In this document: one piece after another, positions 18,949-30,081 of the stretch
Layout: the number at the start of each line of letters is the position of its first letter
Numbering within the stretch: position 1 is the stretch's first letter
Assembly (NCBI GenBank): GCA_026075535.2
Contig: AP026541.1
Location: 1,860,001 to 1,924,000 of the forward strand
Direction of reading: 5' to 3'
Length of the DNA stretch: 64,000 nucleotides
From: Tricholoma matsutake
Taxonomy: Eukaryota > Basidiomycota > Agaricomycetes > Agaricales > Tricholomataceae
Made by a program: the position numbers and the translations under genes
The notes under the pieces: model-generated
What the model was told of the DNA's origin: nothing
The model's database searches: none
The model's input: the letters and a program-made list of their open reading frames with translations, nothing else

Positions 18949-21900
18949 ATCGTACGCCCTCACTGCCTGTCCATAACCGCTTTGAAGTCTTGTCAGTTGA
19001 ATCCCCGGAGAATGAATCCATTTCTATGACTGCTCCCCTCTCTGACCCTTCAAAGTTGGCTAAAGACGTACCTGCTCTCCCCATCTCTCCTTCTACTCCA
19101 CGTCCCAAAATTAAATCATGGGAGCATAAACTACCACGCAAGTATATTGTGGCATCCACTCCCTCTGCACATTCCTTAAACCTAGCCATCGAACTGCAGA
19201 CGACCGACACTGGACAGATACTTGGTGTCTCTGCGCTCCTGGACTCTGGTGCGACTGGTCTCTTCATCGATTCCCATCTGGTACAACAACATCGTCTAAA
19301 TACTCACTCACTCTCACGTCTGATACCTGTATATAACGTGGATGGATCCCCAAATGAAGGTGGTGCCATCCAAGAGGTTGCAGACCTGGTTCTCCATTAC
19401 AAAGATCATAGTGAGCATGCCCTTTTTGCTGTCACTCAATTAGGAAAGCAAAAGGTGATTTTGGGATATCCATGGCTTCGAGACCATAACCCAGAGGTCG
19501 ACTGGCGCACTGGGGAGGTTACCATGAGCCGATGTCCATCCTGCTGTCGGACATGTTTCATGGAAGCCAGGCAAGAATGTCGTGGACAGAAGGTGGCAAT
19601 ACGACGAACTCAGAAGTGTCGTGTTGGACCCCTGCCTATACCTGAAGTGGAATTGGAAGGGGTTCCTGATCTAATGCCGGACTCGGATGATGATGATGAG
19701 GACCCAGAGGAAGTGGAGGAGGGTGATCGGATCTTCTACACTGCGATTCGCTCATCGCATGAGGTGTGTGCCACATTGAACATATCCCAATGCCTCGCCG
19801 AGGCCTTCCACAAAAACAACGCTGCTAAATCCTCTACTAACTCCTTACTCCCTCATCTCCATGAGTTTGAAGACATGTTCTCCAAGGAGTCATTTGACTC
19901 TCTTCCTGCGCGTAAGCCATGGGATCACGTGATCGAACTCACCCCTGGCACAACCCCTTCATCCTGCAAGGTCTATCCTCTCTCTCCAGAAGAACAACGG
20001 CAGCTTGACCAGTTCATCGATGAGCACCTGGCCTCTGGACGTATTCGACCATTGAAGTCACCCATGGCCTCTCCCTTTTTCTTTGTCAAGAAGAAGGATG
20101 GCTCACTTCGACCAGTTCAAGACTACAGAAGGCTCAACAACATCACGGTCAAAAATCGCTACCCACTACCCCTCATCTCCGAACTCATAAACCAGCTCCG
20201 TGGAGCCCGATACTTCACCAAGCTCGATGTCCGTTGGGGCTATAATAATGTGAGGATAAAGGAGGGAGATGAGTGGAAGGCAGCCTTTCGTACCAACCGT
20301 GGTCTTTTTGAACCGCTTGTCATGTTCTTTGGCCTTACTAATAGCCCTGCCACCTTTCAGACCATGATGAACGACATCTTCCATGACCTCATCCTCAAAG
20401 GCGTTGTCTGCATCTATCTCGATGACATCCTCATCTTCACTCGCACAGTTGAAGAGCACCGTTGCATCACGCACCTCGTCCTAGAGCGACTTTGACGGTA
20501 CAAACTCTACCTTCGTCAGGACAAATGCGAGTTTGAAAGGACCAAGATCGAGTACCTCGGCCTGATTATCTCGGAGGGTCAAGTGGAGATGGATCCTATC
20601 AAGGTAAATGGGGTCACAGCTTGGCCAACGCCCACAAACAAGAAGGAGGTGCAGTCTTTCCTGGGCTTCATCAATTTCTATCGGCGTTTTATCAAGGATT
20701 TCTCACATCATGCACATCTGCTGTTCAACTTGACAGGAAAGGAGGCATGGAGGTGGGATAACAGGAGGCGCTCGAAAAGCTTAAGGAGATGGTCACTTCT
20801 GCTCTGATCCTTACCTTTGCTGACAATTCGCGTCCTTTTCGTGTAGAAGCCGACAGTTCTGACTTTGCAACGGGCGCCGTGTTGTCTCAGCAGTCTCCGG
20901 AGGACCAGAAGTGGCATCCTGTTGTGTTCTACTCCAAAAGCCTTAGTGCTGTAGAGAGAAACTACGAGATCCATGACAAGGAGATGTTGGCGATAATGCA
21001 TGCGCTTGAGGAGTGGCGACACTTCCTCGAGGGTGCCCAACACAAGGTGGAAATTTGGATGGATCACAAGAACCTCAAGTACTTCATGACGGCCAAGAAA
21101 TTGAACCGTCGTCAAGCTCGTTGGTCCCTGTATCTATCTAGATTTGACTTCTCCTTACACCACCGTCTGGGTTGCAGCATGGGGAAGACCGATGCCCTAT
21201 CCCGATGTGCAGACCATGGGGATGGCAGCGGTGACAACCAAAACATCGTGCTGTTGCAGCCAGACCTGTTCACCATTCGGGCACTGGAAGGCATCGCACC
21301 CCAGGGCAAGGAGCGGGACATCCTACGTGACATTCGTCGTGCAAACCGTAGCGGTTTACATGAGGATGTTGTCGCCCGAGCTGTTAAAGAACTGAGGAAG
21401 GGATCGACCCTTTCCTTACGTGCGGCAGAGTGGGCTGAAAAGGAGGACTTGTTGTATTTCAGGGATCGCATCTATGTTCCCAATGACCCAGACCTTCGCC
21501 GGCGCATCATATCCCAACACCATGACTCACAGATTGCTGGCCACCCCGGGCGCTGGAAGACCTTGGAGCTCACCTCACGGAACTATTGGTGGCCACAAAT
21601 GTCATGGCTCATTGGTCAGTATTGTCACACTTGTGACCTTTGCTTACACACCAAGGTTCCTCGTCGCAAGCCTATTGGTGAGCTACACCCTCTTCCTGTT
21701 CCAGAGAGTTGTTGGGATGTCGTCAGCGTCGACTTTGTGGTGGAATTGCCAGAGTCAAACGGGTTTGATGCGGTGATGTGCACAGTTGACTCAGTGGGAA
21801 AACGCGCTCACTTCATTCCCACTCACACCACTGTCAGTGCCCTAGGTGCTGCTCGACTCTACCTCCACCACGTGTGGAAATTACATGGACTTCCTGGTGC

Positions 21901-22840
21901 CTTCCTCTCAGATTGTGGCCCTCAGTTCATGGCAGAGTTCACTCATGAGCTGTACCGACTCCTGGGGATCAAACTCCTCGCTTCAACTGCTTATCACCCA
22001 CAAACTGATGGCCAGACGGAGCAAGTCAACCAGGAACTGGAGCAGTACATCCGCCTCTTTGTCAATGAACGCCAGGACAATTGGGATGATCTCCTTCCTT
22101 TGGCCGAGTTCAGATACAACAACCATGTCCATGCTTCCACTCAACAGACCCCTTTCCTCTTAGACACTGGACGACATCCACGCATGGGATTTGAACCTCG
22201 CCAAACTCCCTCACACATCGAGACAGTGAATGAGTTCACAGAACGCATGAGGGATAGCTTGGAGGAGGCAAGGGCAGCCTTAGCAAAGGCGAAGGACGAC
22301 ATGGCACAATTTTACAACCAATGGCACTCCCCAACCCCTCAGTACAAGGTTGGTGATCAAGTTTATCTTGACTCCAATGACATTTCCACTACACGTCCAT
22401 CCAAGAAACTCGCTCATTGCTTCTTGGGACCTTTCCCCATTGTCAAGTGCGTTGGAACACATGCCTATCGTCTACGCCTCCCAGCCTCCATGTCCAGACT
22501 CCATCCCATCTTCCATGTCGTCAAATTGCTTCCAGCTCCCCCAGATCTGTTCCCGGGACGCCATTCACACCCACCACCACCACCTACAGTGATCGAGGGA
22601 GAACCCCAATATGAAGTTGAGTCAATCTTGGACAGCCATTTACGTTGAGGAAAACTCCAGTATTTGGTACATTGGAAGGGTTATGGGTATGAGGAGAACT
22701 CATGGGTCGAAGAGTCTGACGTAAATGCCCCTCGGTTAATCAAGGAATTCCACTGACGGCACACTGCTGCACCGCGTCGCATTCAAGTCACGGACTTTGG
22801 TTGTATACGATTTCGAATGCATCGGGGCGATGCATCTTAG
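18945..22840 (+). pseudogene. pol: Pol of gypsy copy A (PR-RT-RH-IN-chromodomain), broken
   Basis: Order: protease (LLDSGATGLFID near 19238); reverse transcriptase with DVRWGYNN and the catalytic CIYLDDILIF near 20413; RNase H (RVEADSSDFATGAVLS); integrase HHCC region (HTCDLCLH) and D-D-E core (VDFVVELP, LSDCGPQF, QTEQVNQELEQY); chromodomain ([16 protein letters not shown]) about 22660-22710. Lesions: TGA 20493-20495; a 7-bp deletion near 20763 that shifts the frame (the related copy B keeps the seven bases); TGA 22646-22648 and TGA 22754-22756. Comparison with copy B shows the TGAs were CGA arginine codons. The undamaged frame would end at TAG 22838-22840. Confidence 0.9.
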
Positions 22841-22851
22841 AGAGGGGGTGA
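22839..22851 (+). promoter_or_regulatory. Polypurine tract of gypsy copy A
   Basis: AGAGAGGGGGTGA directly precedes the 3' LTR, the standard place for the second-strand primer. The same tract with one more G lies beside the 3' LTR of copy B. Confidence 0.8.
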
Positions 22852-23277
22852 TGTAAGGGGACTAGGGAGGTGCCCTGTGTGTTTTTCCTATTTTTTATGT
22901 TCATCCTATATTTTTCCCCACCTCATTTCCTTCTATTCTTCATTTTCTATGATTTTTCCGGATTTTATTACTAATTTTCCCTTGCTATCATGTTTGTACA
23001 TGTTGACACTTTTATATTTAGAGGCGGAGTACCCCTTCCGACACATACCCCTTGGTATGATGTCATTCGGCGGCCTTGATCCGCCTATCTCCACCTTTTT
23101 CTATTTTTAGGTTATATTTGATTTTTGTCGTCTTCACATATACTGGGCATCAGCAAGGGGATCCTTAGAGTTTTCTCTTCGGATTTCCCTTTGCTAGGTG
23201 CGCCCCCAATCCCTGTATTATGTAGCATAATTTTAACTTCGGATTTCCCTTTGCTAGAGGCTGAGGTTGCCCTTATA
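22852..23277 (+). repeat. 3' LTR of gypsy copy A
   Basis: Same 426-bp length as the 5' LTR, TGTAAGG...CCCTTATA, followed by the target duplication GACAG. The differences from the 5' LTR that I see are mostly C/T or G/A transitions (for example GTTCG/GTTCA, ATTTGG/ATTCGG, CTCCGCC/CTCCACC). Confidence 0.95.
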
Positions 23278-23282
23278 GACAG

Positions 23283-23480
23283 GTACAAACTGAACTCATG
23301 AGTAATCTGAACTTGACTCAGAGCAAACACAAGTTCACTTTCCTGAAGTTCACTTTCAATCAAGTTCAGTTTCTGCATGTAAGTTCAGCTTTTGAAGTTC
23401 AGAAAATAATCTGGACTGAAAATCTCTACTGTCGAAGTTCTGAAATTTTTGGCCAAAATTTACACTTTATATGGGCTTTG
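23283..23480. repeat. GTTCAGATT/GAACTTGAA repeat element, copy b (inverted)
   Basis: The reverse complement of this stretch follows the same order as 13900-14110 (TTCGACAGTAGA, repeated GAACTT, GTTCAGATT). The gypsy element inserted at its edge. It directly follows the C-terminus of the DDE transposase pseudogene, so it may be the end of that transposon. Confidence 0.5.
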
Positions 23481-25772
23481 CACACCAAACCTACTGCTTG
23501 GATTGCGCTTCAAGTGCCTTCATTGCACTCTCGGAGACAGCTCTGTGACTCCTCTGCTTGTGTACAGCCCATGCTGCAGCCTCACCTGTCAAACCTTTTC
23601 TGTAAGCATCAATAAATCTCCATGACTTTCTGCAGGGCATGCATCCAAAACTTCCAGTGCGCATGTCTTGGCCTCCACAAAGTTGTTTTTTGGGTGCCCC
23701 CAGTATCAGTACTTGCACTATCCCCAGTACTTAGAGCAGTTGTTAGATTGGTAGGCCATAAACAGATTTTTGCTTACCATTTCAATGGGATCAGCTTGCA
23801 GTGAAACTTTGGCAAGAAAAGGCACTGATGGCTGGTACCATTGATAAATTCCTCCAGCATTGATTCCTGATTCATAAAATCTTCCTGCTGAGAGAGAAGC
23901 CAGGCCATGCAACAATTTTGGCTCTCAAATGGGCATACTGGTGCTCACGTTGCCTTCAAATGTGAGACATTGAACCAAGGTTCTTCAAGAATGGCCTGCA
24001 AGCCTTTCTGCTGCCCAGATGATGCTGTCATCTTCTGTGGCTGTCCCTGGAAGCGCTGGTCAGGATTTGATTCAGGAATTGTGGTATCATGTTGCTTGTG
24101 TTGCTTTCCATCATCAGATTTATTATTCATTTCAAAAGCCTTGAGTGCATCGGGTGGTAAAGAAGCATGGGCAGAGGACTGGTCAAAAATGAACAGGGCT
24201 TCACAGTCAGGATGAGCAGACTTGAGGATCTCGGCAGATTTTATCTGATCCATAAGTTGTTTGGTGTCCCACCAAGGATCTCCATTTGCACCTGGATAAA
24301 TTATTTACAAGCATCCTGCATAATTTGCCTACTCTCATCCAAGAGCACGAGTCGCCCATCTTCTTTGTTAATGAAATCTGACACATGGATCAATCTGCCT
24401 CAGCCTTTTTTCTGAAGAGGCTGCTCACCCCATCACAACAAAGGCTTCGTGCCTCATAATTAGCATGAAAACAACACTCATTGTGGTACTGAATTATGAC
24501 TTGACACTGTCCTTCATGGATCTCTGGCATGATTTTCTTTAATTTTGGTCCCTCATGTTTTGCCATAAGAGCTTCAAATCAAGTGATTGCTGGCAAGAAA
24601 ACCTTATTTTCAGTATTCTACAACATCTGTGTTCATGGCCATCCATATAAACTCCTTTCTGCACAACAGTTCAATGCCACCCAAGCTTGATCCACTACTG
24701 ATGAGCAGTGCACTCACTGATTCCCTTCATGAGATTGATATACAATTCAGGAAATATTGTCCTGTTGAGTGCATATTGAAGTTGGTGGGGTGTGACATCT
24801 CCTATTTTCTGTGAGGTGAGCCAGTCTCATGTTCATGTCTTGACTTGCTCATCATAAAGCCACAATCTTAAATTTCTGGACCCACCATGCTTCTCAATTG
24901 GAATTGCTTCCAAAATCTGATAATGTCTTGTGAGTGCATGAACTCTTTGGGCAAACCAATTGCCCTGCCCCTTGTGCACTTGTCACACAGTCTCAAGACT
25001 TGCCTGAGTACAGGAAACAGCTTTGAGATGCAGAGTAGCAAAATTCAAGACAATGAGAAGCTGTTTATTCAGGACAAGGGTAACATCTTGCTATTTTTTT
25101 TGGGGTGATCTTTGATCTGCTTTTGCAGATCAGTCCAGTCCTGAACATGACTCCTTGGGCCTTGGACACTCTCATTAAGAATGGCTTCCAAATCCTCAAT
25201 CTCTTCATCATTGATATCATCCACCAAAGATTCAAGGTCACCTTTTCCAGGCTCAGTATCCATCTCATCAACATCTGCAAGCCCTGAAGCAGTCTGAGCT
25301 TCATCATCCATTGACAGATCTGAGAGCACAGATGCTGATCTCATTCTCAATGGCCTGGCTATCTGAGCATCAGGTGATGTTGGCAAAAGTGGCTGCACAA
25401 TTGGCTGATCTTGCATCAATTGCTTTTGCCTTCAGCCCCACAACTCTTGTTGGATATGAAGGGGCCTTGAACCTGAACCCTGTCAGCTGTCCCAGGCCCT
25501 GGAAAGCTCTTCCATGCCTCCACTGGGTCCTCTCTGATTTTGACATGACATCTGGACCTTTCTGATATGTCTGGGGTCTTTCTGGTTGCATTATCAGTAG
25601 TGAAATAAGCAGAAATGATTGTGAGTCCATGCCTTTCTTCTCTTGCTTTCTCTTTTTTCTCTTGTTCTTCAGTCTCTCAGGCAGCCAATCCAGATCAGAT
25701 GGGTCATCATGCCTATCATCATCTCAGCAAGATCTTCCTTGCCAAATCCCTCCCATTCCTCCAACTCTTCAT

Positions 25773-26270
25773 TAGTGTTTTAAAGTCCAGTCCAGTCCAG
25801 TTTTTTGACCAATTTTTGGATAGACTGGACCCTTGACTGGTTGCCTAATAAGGAAATGATTGAAAAGACTGGACTGGACTGTGGGAAGACCACAAAAAAC
25901 TGGTCTAAACCAGTTGCAACACAGACCAGTCTGGACTCCATTGCAACCAGTCTAGACCGAGTTTTTTGCAACTTTTTGCAATCAAATATGGTTATAAGCT
26001 ATCAATGTACATGCACTACAGTCAGATATAAATAGTGAAAATCAATAAACACATCACAAAGCCATTCAAAGACAAAAAGATTAAATACACTATAAAAATC
26101 TGTTAAAAATCATGCAAAATAGTGTTTGGGCAGGGTTTTTGGGGGTTTAAAGTGGATAAATATGTGGCTGTGCTGAGACCAGTCTAGGACTGGTTGCAAC
26201 TACTTTATTTGGACCAGTTTGGACCGGTCTTTTTGTCTCCGAGATGGATGGACTGGACTTTTGAACACTA
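25773..26270. mobile_element. hAT-like MITE, copy 4 (short form)
   Basis: It starts TAGTGTTTTAAAGTCCAGTC and ends GACTGGACTTTTGAACACTA. The target duplication CTCTTCAT is exact (25765-25772 and 26271-26278). At 498 bp it is the shortest copy and lacks the hairpin and intron-like modules, with GACCAGT/ACTGGTC subterminal motifs only. It splits the acidic N-terminal region of the DDE transposase gene. Confidence 0.9.
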
Positions 26271-26639
26271 CTCTTCATTATCATTGTCCTCTCCCTCATC
26301 TGGGCAAGCCTCTGCATGTGCAAGGTTTGTCTTCAGAGAATCAAAATGGATCAACAAATCAAGATTGTCATCCTCCTCCTCCAAGTCAGATTCATTACCA
26401 TCAGGGCTCGGGGCTCTGGATCTGGGTGGAGTGGATTGTGGGGTTGACTAAGAGGGTGGCTGGCAACCCACAACTGAGAAGTTTTCCCATGTATTCTAGC
26501 AACACTGCCAAGCAGCTGGATTGTCATTTGCCACTGTGTGACAAATGTGTGATGCCACAATTGCATTGAACCTCGCTACACCATGCAAACTTGCAGTTCC
26601 TTGTGAAGCCCAAGCAATAAAGCCCCACTGCTGCCTCCT

Positions 26640-26876
26640 ACTAAGCATGGTCAAAAAGCAGTCAATCCCACAACTGAGCCCAAGAAACCTGTGGAAAAGT
26701 GTCACTGGATGCCCAAGGAAGAAGAGCACTTAATCTTGTTTCTTGTTTCTAGGAAGTCTGAGGCTGCCGATGGTGGAACTTTCAAGGAGATGGCAAAGTT
26801 CCCTCCTGCTAAGGGTCTCATCAAGAATTCAGCTGCAGCAGATGAAAGACCTAGTGTTTCTTCTGATTTAGACTGA
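26640..26876 (+). pseudogene. Myb/SANT-like DNA-binding partner of Harbinger transposase (partial)
   Basis: The frame ending TGA 26874-26876 contains CHWMPKEEEHLILFLVSRKS, followed closely by EAADGGTFKEMAKF. This matches the Myb_DNA-bind_3/trihelix pattern (W, two acidic residues, LI-FL, K-E-GDGG-FK) of the second protein of Harbinger elements, which helps bring the transposase to the ends. Only the first part of the domain is visible and there is no clear start codon in frame, so it is truncated or broken. Confidence 0.55.
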
Positions 26877-26999
26877 AGGAATGTCTCACTGATCTTGTTT
26901 TGATTGATTGTAGTCATTACATTGTATTCAAAAAATTCTCCATATCTCTCTTACATTGTAGTATATACATATATAGTACAATGCTATGTACCTGTCAAA

Positions 27000-28292
27000 C
27001 CCTGTGACACTGTGGGGATGATATCATCCAGTACAAGCTAAATTTCTCCCCTTTCCTCGAGGACCTGTTGATATTGGATCCACATATGCTCTGCAATGTC
27101 ATCCCTCCTCTTGTCAGCATCTTGCTTCTCAGCTCACTTTGGTGGTCCCTTTGCCAACTCTCCCTCTGTGCCTTCCTCACCTTGCAGATCTGATTCATCA
27201 ATCAAAAGCTCTTCAGCCTCTAACTCCTTGATACGATCCTCAATTTCACCAGGGTCATATTTCTGGATTACATTGTGCATTACTGCAAGTGTGGCAGGAA
27301 GATGTGCCTGTACTTGGGGTGTGAGATGGGGATTGTGTTGCAGGATTTCAAACTGATTCTTCAGGATACCAAACATCCTCTCAACAATATTTTGAGCTGA
27401 TGCATGGCAAAGATTAAAGAGCTCCTGCGCATTGGTTGGGCTAATAATAAATAAGCATTGTAGCAATATTTATAATGAAAGGCAACACACCAAAGATCTG
27501 CATGGCCCCATTCTGCCAGATGATATCACACACCTTGATAAGGTATAAGAAGTGCATTGGCAACTGGAAATCCTGCATTGGCAAGATAGAATTTACCCAA
27601 CTGGAGCCTTAAATTGGTCATATGGGAATCAAAGAACATTGTTGAATTGCTAACCAATCCCTGCCAACCAGTGGAGAGATATGTGAAGTAGTGATCAAAA
27701 TCACATCCAGCATGACAGTTTGTAGTGGTAAGCCCTTTGCAATCATGTGCCAAGGCTCGCTCCTCTGCTGTACCAGAGCTAATAAAGTGACTTCCATCCA
27801 TACCACCAACAGCATTCTCAAAGAAAGGATGAAACTTGGGTTGTTAACAATGTAGAGTGAAGGGGGATCTGTGCTCCATGGCTGGCAGACAAAGTCCATG
27901 TAGCCTTCAAGAGTTCAGATGAGAAGATATACAGCATCTTTAAAAAAATCTGATGCCCAGTAGGTATAGATGTGAATCTAGACAAAGATCACATACTTTG
28001 ATATTGTATCATTTGAACATTGAAATCTTTCACAAGCATGCCGAACTGATATACCCATGACACATCTATACAAAAAAATAGCCAGCTGCTCCTCCAGAAA
28101 AATACCCCTAGAGTGTTGTATCCTGATCTGTTGTAGGTAGGCAACCAAGAACCAAAATGCTTCTTTGGATACACCTAGTTCACAACATATACATCCAGGA
28201 TGACCTTCCAAAAGCTCAAGGACCCATGCAGCCCCAGAAAGTGCTGAGGTATGGTATGCTTCTTTATCATACAATGGAGCTGCAAATAGCAT
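27000..28292 (-). pseudogene. Harbinger-type DDE transposase, decayed
   Basis: Minus strand, from 28292. The N-terminal helix-turn-helix region reads LEEQLAIFLYRCVMGISVRHACERF and then QCSNDTISKY. After a probable intron comes MDGSHF (first Asp, near 27800), AGCDFDHYFTYLSTGWQGL, then STMFFDSHM (second Asp, near 27620), KFYLANAGFP and LLIPYQGV. After another gap (27440-27525) comes ERMFGILKNQFEIL (catalytic Glu, near 27370) and an acidic tail. All three catalytic residues can be found but in frames separated by stops and likely introns. Order and motifs fit DDE_Tnp_4. Probably inactive. Confidence 0.65.
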
Positions 28293-28603
28293 CAGAGTAG
28301 CAATGATGGTATTTACAAAAATGCCTAGAATCTGAATGAGTAGACGTCATCTCTGAGTATGATCCATGGTAAGATGAAGAGATTGGAATTATGTGACTGT
28401 TAGTAATTGCCTATTTAAGTAGAGTGACAATATTTCTAGTTCCGCCAAATTTTGATTGTAGAATACATGGGAAAATTTCTCAGTTTTGGGTTGCCAACCA
28501 CCCTCCAAGAGAAGGTAGAGGACTGTCTGGACTGATTTCTGAGACCAGAGATGTTAGGTGTGGGCTGAGGCTTCTTCAAGGGTCGACCTCTGGCCATGAG
28601 TGC

Positions 28604-29739
28604 GAGATGGAACTTTGGGATTTTTTTGAACAGTTCCATTTATGTTTATCAATCCTTTTTCAACCCATGGAGACACAACTCATCAAAAGCAATTGATTAG
28701 TGAATTTTCTGTGATTTTTAGTGCTAAAATAGGGGTACAGCCAAATTTCTTGGGTCAAAATCTAAGTTTGTCAGTTTTGTATGATCAGCTCATGCAGATC
28801 TTATCATTATCATCTAAACTACTGTATTTTAACATTTAGAGCCCATTTGGACCTTTGAAGCTGCCCAAAGAATTCATCAAGCAAACTAGCAGGCTTTGGT
28901 TGTCCACTACTGTAGATTCAAATAAATAGGACTAAACTAAAGAGTAAGAAAACATTGCACCTAACTGTCAATGTAGGTACTCACCTCTGTCTCCATATAA
29001 GTGACTGTTGGGTGAGCTGCACCAATAAATCAGCTTGCAGCTCAGAGCTGCTCAAGCCATGCCATAAGTTGCCTCAAATTCAGAGTGGCTGGATGTCTTT
29101 AAACATTCTTGAAACAATAAAACACTCTGTAGGAGTCCCTAGGTACTTCTATTTTGAATGTATATTGTTATACCCTACTCTCCAGAGCCACAAGCATGTT
29201 TTGTAATAGGTACAAGGACATAAACATAGCCAAAGAATCTCATCAAAGATTCCAATCTGTGAAAAACTCAATAGTATGACTTGTTTCTTTCATAATAATG
29301 GTCTACACAACCTATTTGACAGTTAAAATGCATAACTGAAGCATAAATACAACTAGGATGGCAAGCCCACAGCTTTGGGCAATCTCAATTGGCTTAGCTG
29401 GCTCAGAGCCACTCAGGGTGACTTGAGTGCCTGAGCCATGCTGTGGGCAAGCCAAGCCAAGCCATGGCATCACTAGAAGTGGCTGAACTACTATTTACAG
29501 TATATATACATATTCCATTAGACAAAGAAAAACATCACAAAGGTAGCCACAGGTTGAACCAGGCACATGTGTCAAAGGGCTGCACTAAATATGATGCATG
29601 CATCAAATGCCCAGTGTTTGCATATGCTCACAATGTAATCCTCAACACCCAACACTCCTCCTCACCATGAGTACTCCTCCTCATATGGAATTGTATCACT
29701 GAAGACCAAAGCAGTTGCAGAGGTAAGTGAACTGTTTAA
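28604..29739. other. No recognisable gene
   Basis: Upstream flank of the DDE transposase gene. AT-rich, with a GCCAAGCC-rich patch near 29380-29470. Short open frames show no domain. The last five bases (CATCC, 29740-29744) are the copia target duplication. Confidence 0.4.
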
Positions 29740-29744
29740 CATCC

Positions 29745-30049
29745 TGTTGGAGCAGACTATATACGCTGCACAGGGGAAGAGACTACACGTTCCTTACAAC
29801 CTACCTGGGGTTTAGTTAGACTTACAGCTAGGGTTAGCAGAGGTAAGAACACTGTATTCCTACTACGGTACAGGTTCTCCTTATATACATAATAATAAGG
29901 ATGTCACATGACTCGGGAATGTGTTTACCGCATGTATGCGCAGTAAGCGCAGTAACATGCGTATGCTGCATGTATCGCCTCATGTATACATGTGTATGCT
30001 GCATGTATTGCCTCATGTATACAGCATGCATCAGGGATTAATTTCAACA
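29745..30049 (-). repeat. 3' LTR of copia element
   Basis: 305 bp, bounded by TGTTG and CAACA. It contains a short ATGCTGCATGTAT repeat pair near 29962-30025. The same pair is in the other LTR. Confidence 0.95.
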
Positions 30050-30081
30050 CCCCCCCTCAAACTGTACAGCGCTCTAAGCAG

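Larger units (their letters stand above)
17238..23277 (+). mobile_element. Ty3/gypsy LTR retrotransposon, structurally complete (copy A)
   Basis: It has two 426-bp LTRs and an exact 5-bp target duplication GACAG (17233-17237 and 23278-23282). The internal region holds gag, protease, reverse transcriptase, RNase H, integrase and a C-terminal chromodomain. Total length is 6040 bp. I count about eight LTR-LTR differences, nearly all C/T or G/A transitions, so the insertion is fairly recent. From memory marY1 of Tricholoma matsutake has 426-bp LTRs and a slightly longer total; the 7-bp internal deletion here would explain the difference. Stops and a frameshift make it non-autonomous. It inserted into the junction of an unknown gene remnant and repeat copy b. 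Confidence 0.95.
26452..28505. mobile_element. PIF/Harbinger-like element
   Basis: Inverted ends GAGGGTGGCTGGCAACCCA (left) and TGGGTTGCCAACCACCCTC (right, approximate) continue inward through TTTTCCCATGTATTC/GAATACATGGGAAAA. Flanking triplets are TAA (left) and CAA (right), one change from the TWA duplication expected of this superfamily. It carries the usual two genes: a Myb/SANT protein on plus and a DDE transposase on minus, converging. It lies inside the N-terminal part of the older DDE transposase gene. Confidence 0.75.
23490..28597 (-). pseudogene. Large basidiomycete DDE transposase, split by two insertions
   Basis: Read from right to left. ATG near 28597 (MARGRPLKKPQPTPNISGLR) runs to 28506. 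The Harbinger element follows, then 26451-26271 (PPRSRAPSP, acidic EEEDDNLD), the hAT MITE, and 25772-23490. The last part holds DWTDLQKQIKDHPKK (a DNA-binding-like region near 25110), EALFIFDQSSAHASLPPDAL (about 24190-24130; a catalytic Asp region), FHCELNPIEM-like sequence (decayed, about 23770-23800), and a C-terminus WRFIDAYRKGLTGEAAAWAV ending near 23491. I know this family as a common agaricomycete DDE endonuclease protein; its superfamily (perhaps Tc1/mariner- or pogo-like) is uncertain. Frameshifts and stops are frequent and much of the catalytic core is unreadable. Confidence 0.65.
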
